Positions 1 to 8,965 of a DNA stretch of 64,000 nucleotides are shown in pieces. Each line of letters begins with the position of its first letter. The first letter of the stretch is position 1. The DNA is taken from contig JAMLGP010000001.1 of assembly GCA_023957835.1 (NCBI GenBank), forward strand, positions 1,853,575-1,917,574, written 5' to 3'. Below the pieces are notes generated by a model. That model was not told the origin of the DNA. It saw only the letters and a list, made by a program, of their open reading frames with translations, and did no database searches. Source of the stretch: Homoserinimonas sp. GTDB taxonomy: Bacteria; Actinomycetota; Actinomycetes; Actinomycetales; Microbacteriaceae. A program made the translations under genes and the position numbers.

Positions 1-2
1 AG

Positions 3-365
3 ATCGCTGCATCAGAGCCTGTCGAATCGGGTTCTCGCGCAATCGGCGAAGTTCTGCTCAAGTGGGATCGCGACGAGCCGAGGTCCGGTGAGATCGGCTA
101 CGTATTTCACCCGAAGGTGCACGGAACCGGAATCCCGACTGAGGCTGTAGCCGCAGGGCTCAAGGTCGCATTCGAGCAGTTCAACTGGCATCGGGTCCAC
201 GGCGTCTGCGACGTGCTGAATGAGCGGTCTGCACTGCTGATGAGCCGTCTCGGCATGCGCAAAGAGGCAGAGCTAAGAGAGGTCAAATGGAGCAAGGGGC
301 GCTGGATGACCTTCTGCCACTACGCGATCCTGCAGGATGAGTGGCGCAGGTCCCAGCGCCCCTGA
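3..365 (+). CDS. GNAT-family N-acetyltransferase, 3' part only (RimJ/RimL-like)
   Basis: The reading frame is already open at the left edge of the window, so the true start lies outside it; about 120 residues remain. The visible part has the late half of the GNAT fold: an EIGYVFHP strand, a HGTGIPTEA stretch in the position of the acetyl-CoA pyrophosphate loop, the helix that follows, and then the pattern RVHGVCDVLNERSALLMSRLGM, here given in pieces (NERSALLMSRLGM), which is the hallmark of the RimJ/RimL and spermidine-type acetyltransferases where the conserved Asn-x-x-Ser starts the last helix. The substrate cannot be told from this. The gene ends 13 bases before the convergent acyl-CoA synthetase stop. 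Function of the fold is secure; the substrate class is open. Confidence 0.8.
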   Translation: MAASEPVESGSRAIGEVLLKWDRDEPRSGEIGYVFHPKVHGTGIPTEAVAAGLKVAFEQFNWHRVHGVCDVLNERSALLMSRLGMRKEAELREVKWSKGRWMTFCHYAILQDEWRRSQRP

Positions 366-378
366 AAGCCGAGGAGGT

Positions 379-1962
379 TCAGACCTTCTCTGCCGCCCTG
401 AGGTCCTTGCGCAGGATCTTCCCGGAGCTCGACTTCGGAATCGCCTCGACGAACGCGACCCTGCGCACCTTCTTGAACGGGGCGACGTGCTCCGAAACGA
501 AGCCCATGACTTCGTCTTCGGTCAGTTCCTTCCCCGCCTGAAGCACCACGAAGGCTTTCGGGATTTCTCCGCCTTCCTCGTCCGGGACTCCGATGACGGC
601 AGCGTCGGCGATCGCCGGGTTGGTCAGCAGCAGCGCCTCAAGTTCGGCCGGTGCGATCTGGTAGCCCTTGTACTTGATGAGCTCCTTGAGCCGGTCGACG
701 ATCGAGATGACGCCTTCATGGTTGACTGTGGCGATGTCTCCGGTGTGCAGGAAGCCGTCCTCGTCGATCATCTCCTTCGTCGCCTTCTCGTTTCCGAGAT
801 AGCCAAGCATGACGTTAGGGCCCTTGCAGACCAGTTCGCCCGGCTCGCTCACTCCGCTGGCCGGGACCGGAATCTCTTCCCCAGTGGCCGGATCGAGGAT
901 CTTGCACTCCATGTTTGGAATCGTGAATCCGACAGAGCTCAGGTCGATGTCATCCCGATCTTCCGGAATTACCTGGCTGACCGGGCTAAGCTCTGTCATC
1001 CCATAGCCTTGCTTGACCTGGCATCCGATTCTCGCTGCGACCGCGCTCGCGAGGCTGCCGTCGAGCGGGGCTGCGCCGCTGAACACCATGCGAACAGTTG
1101 AGAGGTCGTACTGCTCGACAAGCGGGTGCTTGGCGAGGCCGACCGCTACCGGAGGAGCAATGAAGACGAAGGTGCATTTGTGGTCCTGCATGATTCTCAG
1201 GAACTCTACGAAGTCGAACTTCGGCATCGTAACCAGCGCAGCGCGTTCTTTGATCGCGAGGTTCAGCAGGACGGTCAACCCATAGATGTGGAAGAACGGC
1301 AAGAACGCGAGCACCCGATCGGAAGGCTTGAGTGAGAGCATTTGTCTGGACTGCTCAACGTTGGCAACCAGGTTCCGGTGGCTCAGCATGACCCCCTTCG
1401 GAATCCCGGTCGTGCCGGAGGAGTACGGCAGCACCGCGAGGTGGGTTGCCGGATCGAAGCTCACTTCCGGGGGAGTTGCCCCCTCGGAAAGCAGGTCTTT
1501 GAGCGAGGGGTGGCCCTCTGCGCCATCCATGACGATGAGGTGATCGTCCGGAATCCCGACCGCCTGACAGGCGGCCTTCACTCCGGCGAGCAGCGGCGAA
1601 ATGGTGAAGAACCAGCTCGCCCTGGAGTCGCGAAGCTGCTTCTCGATTTCTTCCGCGGTATAGAGCGAATTGACTGTCGTGATCGTGGCACCGGCTCTGA
1701 GGATGCCGTGGAAGACGCTGCCGAATGCAGGGACGTTCGGGCAGAGCAAAGCCACAATACTGTCCAGACCGACACCTCTGGAGGCCAGCGCTCCCGCAAC
1801 CCCGTTGATTTGTGCAATCAGGGAACGGTAGCTGGTCTCGGCACCGCTCATACCGTCAATGAACGCGATTCCGTCGAGTTCGCTGTCAGTCAGGCCGGTG
1901 AAGAGGTAGTCGTAGATGCTCTTGTTCGGGATTTCGACGTCGGGATAAGGGCTTTTGAACAC
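379..1962 (-). CDS. AMP-forming acyl-CoA synthetase / 4-coumarate-CoA ligase-like protein
   Basis: A 527-residue member of the ANL superfamily, which adenylates a carboxylic acid and transfers it to coenzyme A. The sequence shows the P-loop-like SSGTTGIPKGVMLSH at about residues 181-195, the YGMTELSP motif near 330, the LHTGDIATV motif near 406, and the C-terminal KSSSGKILRKDLR with the catalytic lysine near 517. Length is normal for the family. The start ATG follows a GAAGGAGA Shine-Dalgarno stretch. The closest family names are 4-coumarate-CoA ligase or medium/long-chain fatty acyl-CoA synthetase; sequence alone does not decide between aromatic and fatty acids. It is not obviously in an operon with the purine genes upstream on the same strand. 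Confidence 0.85.
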   Translation of the reverse strand: MFKSPYPDVEIPNKSIYDYLFTGLTDSELDGIAFIDGMSGAETSYRSLIAQINGVAGALASRGVGLDSIVALLCPNVPAFGSVFHGILRAGATITTVNSLYTAEEIEKQLRDSRASWFFTISPLLAGVKAACQAVGIPDDHLIVMDGAEGHPSLKDLLSEGATPPEVSFDPATHLAVLPYSSGTTGIPKGVMLSHRNLVANVEQSRQMLSLKPSDRVLAFLPFFHIYGLTVLLNLAIKERAALVTMPKFDFVEFLRIMQDHKCTFVFIAPPVAVGLAKHPLVEQYDLSTVRMVFSGAAPLDGSLASAVAARIGCQVKQGYGMTELSPVSQVIPEDRDDIDLSSVGFTIPNMECKILDPATGEEIPVPASGVSEPGELVCKGPNVMLGYLGNEKATKEMIDEDGFLHTGDIATVNHEGVISIVDRLKELIKYKGYQIAPAELEALLLTNPAIADAAVIGVPDEEGGEIPKAFVVLQAGKELTEDEVMGFVSEHVAPFKKVRRVAFVEAIPKSSSGKILRKDLRAAEKV

Positions 1963-2015
1963 TTTCTATCTCCTTCGATAGTGAGTGTTTCGTAGATTAC
2001 CCCCGTAGTGCCCGG

Positions 2016-2714
2016 TCAGGCTAATGCGAGAGCAGCAATGGCGCTTGCAAAGAAAGTGAGCCCGTCAGTCCCGTTTCTCATCGCGGCCGGAGTGTCCGGG
2101 CCGAACCCCTCTTCGGTCGCGTGCTCCGGATGCGGCATGAGCCCCACAACATTCCCCGCCTCGTTCGTAATCCCGGCAATGTCGTTCATGGATCCGTTGG
2201 GATTGACCTCGAGATACCGGAACACGACGCGACCTTCACCTTCGAGTCGGTCGAGAGTTTCCTGGTCGGCGATGTAACCGCCCTCGCCATTCTTTAGCGG
2301 AATTATGATCTCCTGACCCTGACTGAACTTGTTGGTCCAGGCGGTGGAGGTGTTTTCGACCCGAAGTTTCTGGTCACGGCAAATGAAGGTTCCGCGATCG
2401 TTTCGCACCAGGCCACCCGGCAGCAGGTGCGCCTCGACGAGCATCTGGAAGCCATTGCAGATTCCGAGAATGGGCAGCCCGCGACCTGCTGCTTCCCTGA
2501 CCTCGGCCATGATCGGAGAGAGCCCAGCGATTGCGCCGCAGCGCAGATAGTCGCCATAGCTGAAACCCCCCGGGAGAATCAGCGCATCAACTCCCTGCAG
2601 GTCGTGATCCCCGTGCCAGAGCGAGACCGGTTCAGCCCCTGCCCGCCTGACTGCCCTCAGGGCATCGCGGTCGTCGAGGGAACCAGGGAAGGTGATTACG
2701 CCGATCCGGGTCAT
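2016..2714 (-). CDS. purQ: Phosphoribosylformylglycinamidine synthase subunit PurQ (glutaminase)
   Basis: The glutamine amidotransferase subunit of the FGAM synthase complex (PurL-PurQ-PurS), step 4 of de novo purine synthesis. It is a class I amidotransferase of 232 residues: nucleophile Cys86 in GICNGFQ, and the partner His195 and Glu197 in MPHPEH. The oxyanion region [12 protein letters not shown] is at about 48-58. Its ATG overlaps the stop of purS by four bases (ATGA), so translation is probably coupled. The synthetase subunit PurL, which uses the ammonia made here, is not adjacent and must be elsewhere in the genome. Confidence 0.96.
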   Translation of the reverse strand: MTRIGVITFPGSLDDRDALRAVRRAGAEPVSLWHGDHDLQGVDALILPGGFSYGDYLRCGAIAGLSPIMAEVREAAGRGLPILGICNGFQMLVEAHLLPGGLVRNDRGTFICRDQKLRVENTSTAWTNKFSQGQEIIIPLKNGEGGYIADQETLDRLEGEGRVVFRYLEVNPNGSMNDIAGITNEAGNVVGLMPHPEHATEEGFGPDTPAAMRNGTDGLTFFASAIAALALA

Positions 2715-2971
2715 TCGGGGGTTCCGTTTCGCTGGAGTCGCACGCTCACTACGTCCTCAATGACGGAGTTGGAGAGCAACTCGGCCGCAAGTTGCTTCGC
2801 GGACTCCAGTGCGGCATCCGCCGGCCCCCCGAAGGTCAATTCGAAGCGCTTTCCAATCCGCACTCCGCTGAATTCGAGCCGACCGGTTCTGGCCAGAGCC
2901 GAGGCCACCGCCTTGCCTGCGGGGTCCAGCAACTCGGCCTTTGGCATTACTTCGACCACGATTACCGGCAA
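2711..2971 (-). CDS. purS: Phosphoribosylformylglycinamidine synthase subunit PurS
   Basis: Small subunit that bridges PurL and PurQ in the Gram-positive type FGAM synthase. The 86-residue protein begins with the family-typical strand [21 protein letters not shown] and ends with [15 protein letters not shown] place the start at the TTG at 2971 because the AGGAG motif lies six bases upstream of it and because PurS proteins normally begin Met-Pro; a TTG two codons earlier touches that motif directly and is less likely. The gene is followed by purQ with a four-base overlap. No promoter could be singled out in the short gap to the divergent MFS gene. Confidence 0.93.
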   Translation of the reverse strand: MPVIVVEVMPKAELLDPAGKAVASALARTGRLEFSGVRIGKRFELTFGGPADAALESAKQLAAELLSNSVIEDVVSVRLQRNGTPE

Positions 2972-3065
2972 TTGCAACTCCTGTCGACCCTGAATCTGGG
3001 AATGTCCCCAGTCTAGTTTGCGGCAGTTTGGCGATAGGTTTCGGCAGGCGTAGATTCATACCCCT

Positions 3066-4586
3066 ATGAACAGAACCTATCGGCCCTGGCCTGCGCTCTG
3101 GGCGCTGGTTCTGGGCTTCTTCATGATCCTCATCGACACGACAATTGTCTCGGTCGCAAACCCGCGAATCATGGAGGGGCTCAAGACCGATATCAACTCG
3201 GTGATCTGGGTAACGAGCGCCTATCTTCTCGCCTACGCGGTTCCGCTGCTCATCACCGGTCGGCTCGGCGACCGATTCGGCCCGAAGAACCTTTACCTGA
3301 TCGGGCTGGTAGTTTTCACTCTCGCTTCCGGATGGTGTGGAATCTCCGGAGACATTAGTCAGTTGATCACCGCCCGGGTGTTCCAGGGGCTGGGAGCGTC
3401 GATGATGACGCCGCAGACGATGGCAATCATCACCCGAATCTTTCCGCCCCAAGAGCGCGGTCCGGCCATGGGGCTTTGGGGAGCCACTTCCGGGGTGGCA
3501 ATGCTCGTCGGACCGGTGCTCGGCGGCGTACTAGTCGACTGGCTCGGCTGGGAATGGATTTTCTTCGTAAATCTGCCAGTCGGGGTAGTCGCCTTCGTCA
3601 TGGCGCTTCGACTGGTTCCGCAATTGCAGACGCACCCGCACCGCTTCGACGTAGTCGGTGTCGTTTTGAGCGCCATCGGAATGTTCCTTCTCGTCTTCGG
3701 ACTGCAGGAAGGTGAGACCTACGACTGGGGAACCATCACCGGACCGATCTCAGTCTGGAGCCTGATCATTGCCGGAGTCGTTGTGCTCGGTATTTTCGTT
3801 GTCTGGCAGGCGCTCAACAAGAAGGGTGAGCCACTCCTGCCGCTGGCTCTATTCCGCGACCGCAACTTTGCATTGTCCAATGCTGCGATCAGCGCAGTAG
3901 GGTTCACCGTTACGAGCATGTCGCTGCCGCTTGTGTTTTATTTTCAGCTCGTCCTCGGCTTCACTCCGACCGAATCGGCTTTGATGCTTGTTCCAATGGC
4001 GGTGATTACCGCAGGACTCGCCCAGCCGGTGGGCCGCCTGGTTGACACGATCAACCCGAGATACATCGCGGTGACCGGCAGCGTGCTGCTCGCGGCCTCT
4101 CTCGTTTGGTACTCGCTGCTTATGGAGCCCAAAATGGCGTTTGGCTGGCTGCTCCTGCCCAGCGCACTAATGGGTGTGGCCAATGCCTGCATCTGGTCGC
4201 CGATCTCAACGACTGCAACCCGCAACCTTCCGCAGAGCCAGGCGGGAGCAGGCTCAGGGGTTTACAACACGACGAGGCAAGTAGGGTCGGTGCTCGGCAG
4301 CGCGGCAGTCGCGGCGCTAATTCAAGTACGCCTTACCGCTGAAATGCCTGCCGGTGCCCCGACTGATCAGAAATTTGGAGGGACTCTTCCGGAATTTCTG
4401 CACGCCGGCTTCAGCAATGCCATGGCCCAGTCGCTGCTGTTGCCGGCCGGAATAGCTCTGGTTTGCGCGCTAATAGTCCTGTTCTTCGCGAAACCGAAGC
4501 AGACGGTGGCCTGGACCAGCCAAAATGGCCCGGCTAAGTCCGACTTTGCACCCGGCGAGGAGCCGGCAGAGATTCCGGTGAGCTAA
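3066..4586 (+). CDS. MFS drug-efflux permease, DHA2 (EmrB/QacA) family
   Basis: A 506-residue polytopic membrane protein with the layout of the 14-helix DHA2 proton-drug antiporters. Diagnostic stretches are FFMILIDTTIVSVANP in the first helix (motif D1), GRLGDRFGPKNLYLIG in the loop after helix 2 (motif A) and the helix-5 stretch GLWGATSGVAMLVGPVLGG (antiporter motif C). It probably exports hydrophobic or cationic compounds. It stands alone, divergent from purS and convergent with ctlX, with no regulator beside it, so the substrate is unknown. A second, longer paralogue with a MarR regulator is present at 41789-43477. Confidence 0.88.
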   Translation: MNRTYRPWPALWALVLGFFMILIDTTIVSVANPRIMEGLKTDINSVIWVTSAYLLAYAVPLLITGRLGDRFGPKNLYLIGLVVFTLASGWCGISGDISQLITARVFQGLGASMMTPQTMAIITRIFPPQERGPAMGLWGATSGVAMLVGPVLGGVLVDWLGWEWIFFVNLPVGVVAFVMALRLVPQLQTHPHRFDVVGVVLSAIGMFLLVFGLQEGETYDWGTITGPISVWSLIIAGVVVLGIFVVWQALNKKGEPLLPLALFRDRNFALSNAAISAVGFTVTSMSLPLVFYFQLVLGFTPTESALMLVPMAVITAGLAQPVGRLVDTINPRYIAVTGSVLLAASLVWYSLLMEPKMAFGWLLLPSALMGVANACIWSPISTTATRNLPQSQAGAGSGVYNTTRQVGSVLGSAAVAALIQVRLTAEMPAGAPTDQKFGGTLPEFLHAGFSNAMAQSLLLPAGIALVCALIVLFFAKPKQTVAWTSQNGPAKSDFAPGEEPAEIPVS

Positions 4587-4599
4587 GAACCGAACTCTT

Positions 4600-5520
4600 T
4601 CAGCTCTTGCGTGCTGTCAGGTGGATTCCGGCGATCATGCAGCGCACGGACCCTCCGGAAAGTTCGATGGTTGGAACCGGGACCGCGACGATCTTTGCGC
4701 TGCGCTCGATCACCTCGATTTGATCGGGCCGCAGGCTCTCCCTGGCTCTCGTCGACATTGCCAGGATCCGGCCGTTGGAGCCGGTGAGTTCGAGGGCGTT
4801 TCCGGCGAAGTTGGCGATTTGCTCGAAGCTCAGATCGATAACCGTCTTGCCGCCTGCGGTCAGCCGCTCGATGATCTCCTGGCGTCTTGCCTCGGGAAGA
4901 ATCATCGAAGTGCCGGCGAGAGCAAACTCGGTCGCAATGCACATGAGCACATTGGTGTGGTAAATCGGGGTTCCGCCCGGATCCGCCGCGTCGAAGACCA
5001 TCGGCTCGTAGCCGAAATTGGTGCAGAACCGCTCCAGCGCGATCGGATCTGCGCGGTTAGATCGCACGACGTAGGCGACTCGCTCATCATTGTCGAGCAC
5101 CATGGCTCCGGTGCCTTCGAGGTAGATTCCGTCTACCTCGAGCCCCGAGTAGTCGATTATGTCCTGAACCCGGTACTCCTTCTTGAGGGTCTCCAGGACA
5201 TCCCAGCGACGTTCGAGCCTGCGATTCGGAGCGAACATGGGGTAGACGGCGACGTGGCCGCCGATGTGGGTGGACATCCAGTTGTTCGGAAAGACGCTGT
5301 CCGGCCGATCGCTTTGCTCGTCCTCGAAAACGTGGACGCGAACTCCTTCGGCTTCGAGCGCTTCGGCCAGGGCAGTGGTTTCCGCGAAGGCGGCCTTTGC
5401 CGTCTCCTCCGCGCTGAGGGTGCTTTGCTTCTGGAAGCTGTTATCGGCGGCCGTGACCGGGTTCACTCCGAAGTGGTGCGGTCTGACGAGGATTACCGCA
5501 GAGGGAGCCTGGGCGTTCAA
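4600..5520 (-). CDS. ctlX: Citrulline hydrolase CtlX-like (amidinotransferase/dimethylargininase fold)
   Basis: A 306-residue pentein-fold guanidine-modifying enzyme. It has the N-terminal substrate loop VFPNNWMSTH, the YLEGTGAMV stretch that carries the acidic catalytic residue, the histidine in YHTNVLMC, and the C-terminal nucleophile cysteine in GGSVRCMIAGIHL. These features match the citrulline utilisation hydrolase group, which releases ornithine from citrulline. The start is a TTG two bases past the stop of ornithine cyclodeaminase, so the two genes form one transcript whose products would act in sequence: citrulline to ornithine, then ornithine to proline. A related amidinohydrolase acting on arginine or dimethylarginine is the main alternative. 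Confidence 0.82.
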   Translation of the reverse strand: MNAQAPSAVILVRPHHFGVNPVTAADNSFQKQSTLSAEETAKAAFAETTALAEALEAEGVRVHVFEDEQSDRPDSVFPNNWMSTHIGGHVAVYPMFAPNRRLERRWDVLETLKKEYRVQDIIDYSGLEVDGIYLEGTGAMVLDNDERVAYVVRSNRADPIALERFCTNFGYEPMVFDAADPGGTPIYHTNVLMCIATEFALAGTSMILPEARRQEIIERLTAGGKTVIDLSFEQIANFAGNALELTGSNGRILAMSTRARESLRPDQIEVIERSAKIVAVPVPTIELSGGSVRCMIAGIHLTARKS

Positions 5521-5521
5521 C

Positions 5522-6550
5522 TCAGCCGACCGGTGAGAATGCGCCGACGAAGCCGAACAGGTCCTTCGGGTCGTCAGGGTTGGCTACAAGGTCGATCTGC
5601 TCGCAGAACTCCGAACCTTCAACCGAATCGCGAAGATAGCGAAGGCCGGTGAAGTCTTCAATCGCGAAGCCGACAGAGTCGAAGATCGTGACTTCTTCAG
5701 CCGACTGTCGGCCGAGGCTCGCGCCGGTGAGAACTTGCCAGAATTCGGTCACCGGAAAGTCGGGCGCCTTGTTCTGGATTTCGCCTTCGATCCTGGTCTG
5801 CGGGGTGAACTCAACGAAGACCCTTCCCCGGTCGAGGATGTCCGGGTCAAGTTCAGTCTTGCCAGGGCAGTCTCCGCCGATAGCGTTGATGTGCATTCCC
5901 GGCTTTACCCACTCGTTGAGCAGCACGGTCGCGTTCGTCTTGTCCGCAGTGCAGGTGGTGACGATGTCTGCTCCGCCTACTGCGTCTTCGCCGGAAGTTG
6001 CGACGTGGATCTCGAAGCCGAGAGGACTCAGGTTGCGAACGAATTTCGCTACCGCGTTCGGGTCGGTATCCCAGACCCGCAGCTTGTTCACTCCGGTCGC
6101 AGAGCGAATGGCCAGGGACTGGAACTCTGCCTGGCTGCCGGCCCCGATGAGCGCCATGGTCTGGCTGTCTGGACGGGCGAGGGTCTTCGCAACCATCGCG
6201 GAAGTCGCCGCGGTGCGTAGAGCGGTGAGTACCGTCATTTCGGCGAGGAACACCGGGTAGCCGTTTTGAACGTCTGCGAGCACTCCGAACGCCGTCACCG
6301 TCTGGAAGCCCCGCGCCGGGTTTGAAGGGTGGCCGTTCACATACTTGAACGAGAAGGTCTCGGTATCGCTGGTCGGCATGAGTTCGATGACTCCGAACGG
6401 AGTGTGGCTCGCAACTCTGGGGGACTTTTCAAAGATCGGCCAGCGCTTGAAGTCTGATTCGAGGTAGTCAACCATTCCGCTCATGATCGCCACCGGACCG
6501 TGGTGTCCGATCCAGCGAACCATGTTGTGCACGTCGACAAAAGTCGTCAT
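5522..6550 (-). CDS. ocd: Ornithine cyclodeaminase
   Basis: A 342-residue NAD-dependent enzyme that turns L-ornithine into L-proline and ammonia. It resembles the longer bacterial ornithine cyclodeaminase branch (starting MTTFVDVHNMVRWI) rather than the shorter mu-crystallin branch. The Rossmann motif GAGSQAEFQS lies at about residue 145, after the conserved LTALRTAATSAMVAK segment. The downstream ctlX starts two bases after its stop, and an Lrp-type regulator is transcribed divergently from the 118-base gap, which is the usual arrangement for amino-acid catabolic operons. Deaminating cyclisation of related diamino acids cannot be excluded. Confidence 0.9.
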   Translation of the reverse strand: MTTFVDVHNMVRWIGHHGPVAIMSGMVDYLESDFKRWPIFEKSPRVASHTPFGVIELMPTSDTETFSFKYVNGHPSNPARGFQTVTAFGVLADVQNGYPVFLAEMTVLTALRTAATSAMVAKTLARPDSQTMALIGAGSQAEFQSLAIRSATGVNKLRVWDTDPNAVAKFVRNLSPLGFEIHVATSGEDAVGGADIVTTCTADKTNATVLLNEWVKPGMHINAIGGDCPGKTELDPDILDRGRVFVEFTPQTRIEGEIQNKAPDFPVTEFWQVLTGASLGRQSAEEVTIFDSVGFAIEDFTGLRYLRDSVEGSEFCEQIDLVANPDDPKDLFGFVGAFSPVG

Positions 6551-6668
6551 TTGGGTGCCTTTCTAGTGCTCAAATTCAAATTAGAGCTAGTCGATATGCA
6601 AACTCAATGTATGAACTGTCAACGATCTGCTCAAGTTGCGCACGAAATGAAAGAGCTAAATTAGCAAT
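6551..6668. promoter_or_regulatory. Divergent promoter region between ocd-ctlX and the Lrp regulator
   Basis: This 118-base gap is clearly richer in A and T than its surroundings, as Lrp-bound promoters tend to be. It contains the direct repeat AGAGCTA at 6584-6590 and 6652-6658, each flanked by AAATTAG-like sequence. These are candidates for Lrp contact sites that would let the regulator control both its own gene and ocd-ctlX. The assignment rests on position and composition, not on a recognised consensus. Confidence 0.45.
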
Positions 6669-7106
6669 ATGGCTAATTCCGGTCTCGATGAAGTCGATCG
6701 ATCGCTGCTGTCAGCTCTGCGCGAAGACGGTCGAATGTCGGTCGCTGAACTCTCCAGGCGCCTCGGAGTCGCGAGGGCAACGGTCAATTCCCGAATCGAC
6801 CGGCTAGTGGCGGCCGGAACCATCATCGGGTTCACGGTAAGGGTTCGGGATGAAGTCGACCCTCTCGACGTGCGGGCCATCACCTTCATTGAAGTTGAAG
6901 GCAGAACGACCGACAACGTCATCCGGGAACTCAGGGGGATCCCCGAGATTCGCGCCCTGCACTCGACCAACGGCGCCTGGGATCTGGTCGCGGAACTCGG
7001 CGCCGAGTCCCTCGCCCACTTCGATCGGGTGCTCGGGCAGATTCGCGCAATCTCCGGAGTGATCAACAGCGAAACGAGCCTGCTGCTGAGCTCGGTTCTG
7101 AGGTGA
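6669..7106 (+). CDS. Lrp/AsnC-family transcriptional regulator
   Basis: A 145-residue regulator with an N-terminal winged helix-turn-helix (residues about 5-60, LDEVDRSLLSALREDGRMSV and then LSRRLGVARATVNSRIDRL in the recognition helix) and a C-terminal RAM/AsnC effector domain. Lrp proteins form octamers and bind an amino acid at the dimer interface. Because the gene is divergent from ornithine cyclodeaminase and ctlX, the likely role is to switch on citrulline/ornithine degradation in response to one of these amino acids, or arginine. Its stop codon is directly followed by the stop of the convergent VOC gene. Confidence 0.88.
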   Translation: MANSGLDEVDRSLLSALREDGRMSVAELSRRLGVARATVNSRIDRLVAAGTIIGFTVRVRDEVDPLDVRAITFIEVEGRTTDNVIRELRGIPEIRALHSTNGAWDLVAELGAESLAHFDRVLGQIRAISGVINSETSLLLSSVLR

Positions 7107-7988
7107 TCAGCGTCCGGCGGAGCCGACCCTGACCTTGACGAGATTCGACCAGGGATCGTTGAATTCGAGTTCGTTGTGCCCACTCCTGAACTCCACCCCT
7201 GCGTGCCTGAGCCTCTCGCCGAGGGCACCAAGGTCGTCGGCTCCCGGCACATCGATCGAAACCTGACCGAGGCCTAGAGCAGGAGTCCGGGCGAGGGCAC
7301 CGGCGCTTTGCCAGGTGTTCATCCCGAGATGATGGTGGTAGCCGCCGGCACTCACAAAGAGCGCCTGAGAACCGAATCGGAACGTCGTTTCGAAACCGAG
7401 AGTGTCCACATAGAAATCGCTCGCAGTCTGGATGTCGCCCACCTTCAGGTGGACGTGTCCGACTCCCGCTTCCCCGTCGCTGGCCGCGAGCGCCCCCTCC
7501 TCGCTGAGGTTCTCCTCCAGAAAGCGGTTCGGATCCAGATAGGCGGTTCCCATTCGAACCGCGCCTTCCGTCCACTGCCAAAGCTTGCGGTCGGTATCCC
7601 AATACAGCTCGACTCCGTTTCCTTCCGGGTCGTCGAAGTAGAAGGCGTTGCTCACGAAATGGTCTGCGCTGCCAGTGAAGCTGTTCGGGTACTTTCTGGC
7701 TACCGAATAGACGGCGGAAGCCAGATCGGACTTCTCGTCGAAGACGATGGCCGTGTGGTAGAGACCGGCAGCGCTTTCCGGCGCATGGCTGAGTTCGCGA
7801 GACAGCTTGAGCAGGATTGAGGGTCTGCCGGGCCGGCCGAGAGTGGCGGTATCGCCTGATTGCTCAAGCAAGGTCAGCCCCACTCCGTCGCGGTAGAAGG
7901 CGATCATCCTGTCGAGATCGGCAACCAGCAGCGTGACCGCGCCCATTCCGGTTTCGGCGGCTAGCAAATCCTGTGCGTTTCGGGCCAT
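7107..7988 (-). CDS. VOC-family dioxygenase-like protein (CatE, catechol 2,3-dioxygenase type)
   Basis: A 293-residue protein made of two vicinal-oxygen-chelate modules. The first begins GAVTLLVADLDRMIAFYRDG, with YHTAIVF and VELYWD carrying candidate metal ligands; the second begins VGHVHLKVGDIQTASDFYVD and contains the GGYHHHLGMNTW signature seen in the CatE/YfiE group. The four-repeat two-domain layout is that of the Fe(II) extradiol dioxygenases. No other aromatic-ring degradation gene is nearby, so the true substrate is uncertain and could equally be a lyase-type reaction. Stop codons of this gene and the Lrp gene abut. Confidence 0.75.
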   Translation of the reverse strand: MARNAQDLLAAETGMGAVTLLVADLDRMIAFYRDGVGLTLLEQSGDTATLGRPGRPSILLKLSRELSHAPESAAGLYHTAIVFDEKSDLASAVYSVARKYPNSFTGSADHFVSNAFYFDDPEGNGVELYWDTDRKLWQWTEGAVRMGTAYLDPNRFLEENLSEEGALAASDGEAGVGHVHLKVGDIQTASDFYVDTLGFETTFRFGSQALFVSAGGYHHHLGMNTWQSAGALARTPALGLGQVSIDVPGADDLGALGERLRHAGVEFRSGHNELEFNDPWSNLVKVRVGSAGR

Positions 7989-8066
7989 TGATCCTCCGGA
8001 ATAGCCAACGAGAACCGGCTGCCCTTTATTCCGGCAGGAGCGCCGACTCGACGGCCTGGCGTGGGC

Positions 8067-8948
8067 TCAGTCGCTGGCAGCGCCCAGGTTGAGCCCCAGC
8101 CCGGTAAGCCGCGAATACAGTTCGCGGTACCTGCTCGTGGTGAGTTCGACGATCTCCTGCGGCAACTCAGGAGGCTTCCCCTCTCCCGACCAGTTGGCCT
8201 TTAGCCAGTTGCGAATGAGCTGCTTGTCGAAGCTGTCACTGCGATTCCCCGACTCCCACTGCTGTCGATCCCAATAGCGGCTGCTGTCGCTGGTAAGCAC
8301 CTCGTCTGCGAGCCGGATGACACCATCTGCAGACCTTCCAAACTCGAACTTGGTGTCGGCGAGAATGAGCCCGCGGCCCTCGGCGATACCGGCGGCCGTC
8401 GAATAGATCTGCAGGCTGAGCTCCCTCAATTTTTCAGCCTCATCAGAACCGACGAGTTCGACCGTTCTGGCGAAACTGATGTTCTCATCGTGCTCTCCGA
8501 GCGGAGCCTTGAATGCCGGGGTGTAGATCGGCTGCGGCAGTCGATCGCCGAACGCAAGCCCCGCGGGCAGGTCGAATTCGCTAACGCGACCGGACTGTTC
8601 ATATTCCGCCCAGGCGCTGCCAGCGAGATAGCCGCGGACTACGCACTCGATCGGAAACATTTCGAGTTCGCGAACCAGCATCGAGCGACCCGCGAGGTGC
8701 GCGGGAAATGCCCCGGGGTCCGGATTCTCAACCAGATGGTTCGGGATGCTCTTCAGTTCGCCAAACCACCAGAGGCTAAGCGAGTTGAGCACCGCGCCTT
8801 TGCCCGGGATGTCCGGCTCGAGAATAAAGTCAAACGCGCTAACCCGGTCGGTGGCAACCACGAGCAACTGGCCCGGCCGCGACTTAGACCGATACAGCTC
8901 CCGCACCTTTCCGGAATAGACCGGTTTCCAGTCTTCGAACTCGCTCAC
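8067..8948 (-). CDS. purC: Phosphoribosylaminoimidazole-succinocarboxamide (SAICAR) synthase
   Basis: Step 8 of purine synthesis: joins CAIR with aspartate using ATP. The 293-residue protein starts SEFEDWKPVYSGKVREL, a typical PurC nucleotide-binding start, and contains ECVVRGYLAGSAWAEYEQ and ILADTKFEFG plus the LADEVLTSDSSRYW motif. I chose the GTG at 8948 because it gives the standard family length and is preceded by GGAGG; a much longer frame continues upstream but only runs antisense-free through purD in another frame and is not part of the gene. The gene follows purD after 17 bases on the same strand, so they form one operon. Confidence 0.95.
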   Translation of the reverse strand: MSEFEDWKPVYSGKVRELYRSKSRPGQLLVVATDRVSAFDFILEPDIPGKGAVLNSLSLWWFGELKSIPNHLVENPDPGAFPAHLAGRSMLVRELEMFPIECVVRGYLAGSAWAEYEQSGRVSEFDLPAGLAFGDRLPQPIYTPAFKAPLGEHDENISFARTVELVGSDEAEKLRELSLQIYSTAAGIAEGRGLILADTKFEFGRSADGVIRLADEVLTSDSSRYWDRQQWESGNRSDSFDKQLIRNWLKANWSGEGKPPELPQEIVELTTSRYRELYSRLTGLGLNLGAASD

Positions 8949-8965
8949 TTCGGCTTCGCCTCCGC

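Noticed and set aside
4621..5652. Long open frame on the plus strand antisense to ctlX and the end of ocd
   Set aside because: It is an antisense shadow of a high-GC coding region; its product is Arg/Asp/Gly-rich without family features, while ctlX and ocd on the other strand are clear.
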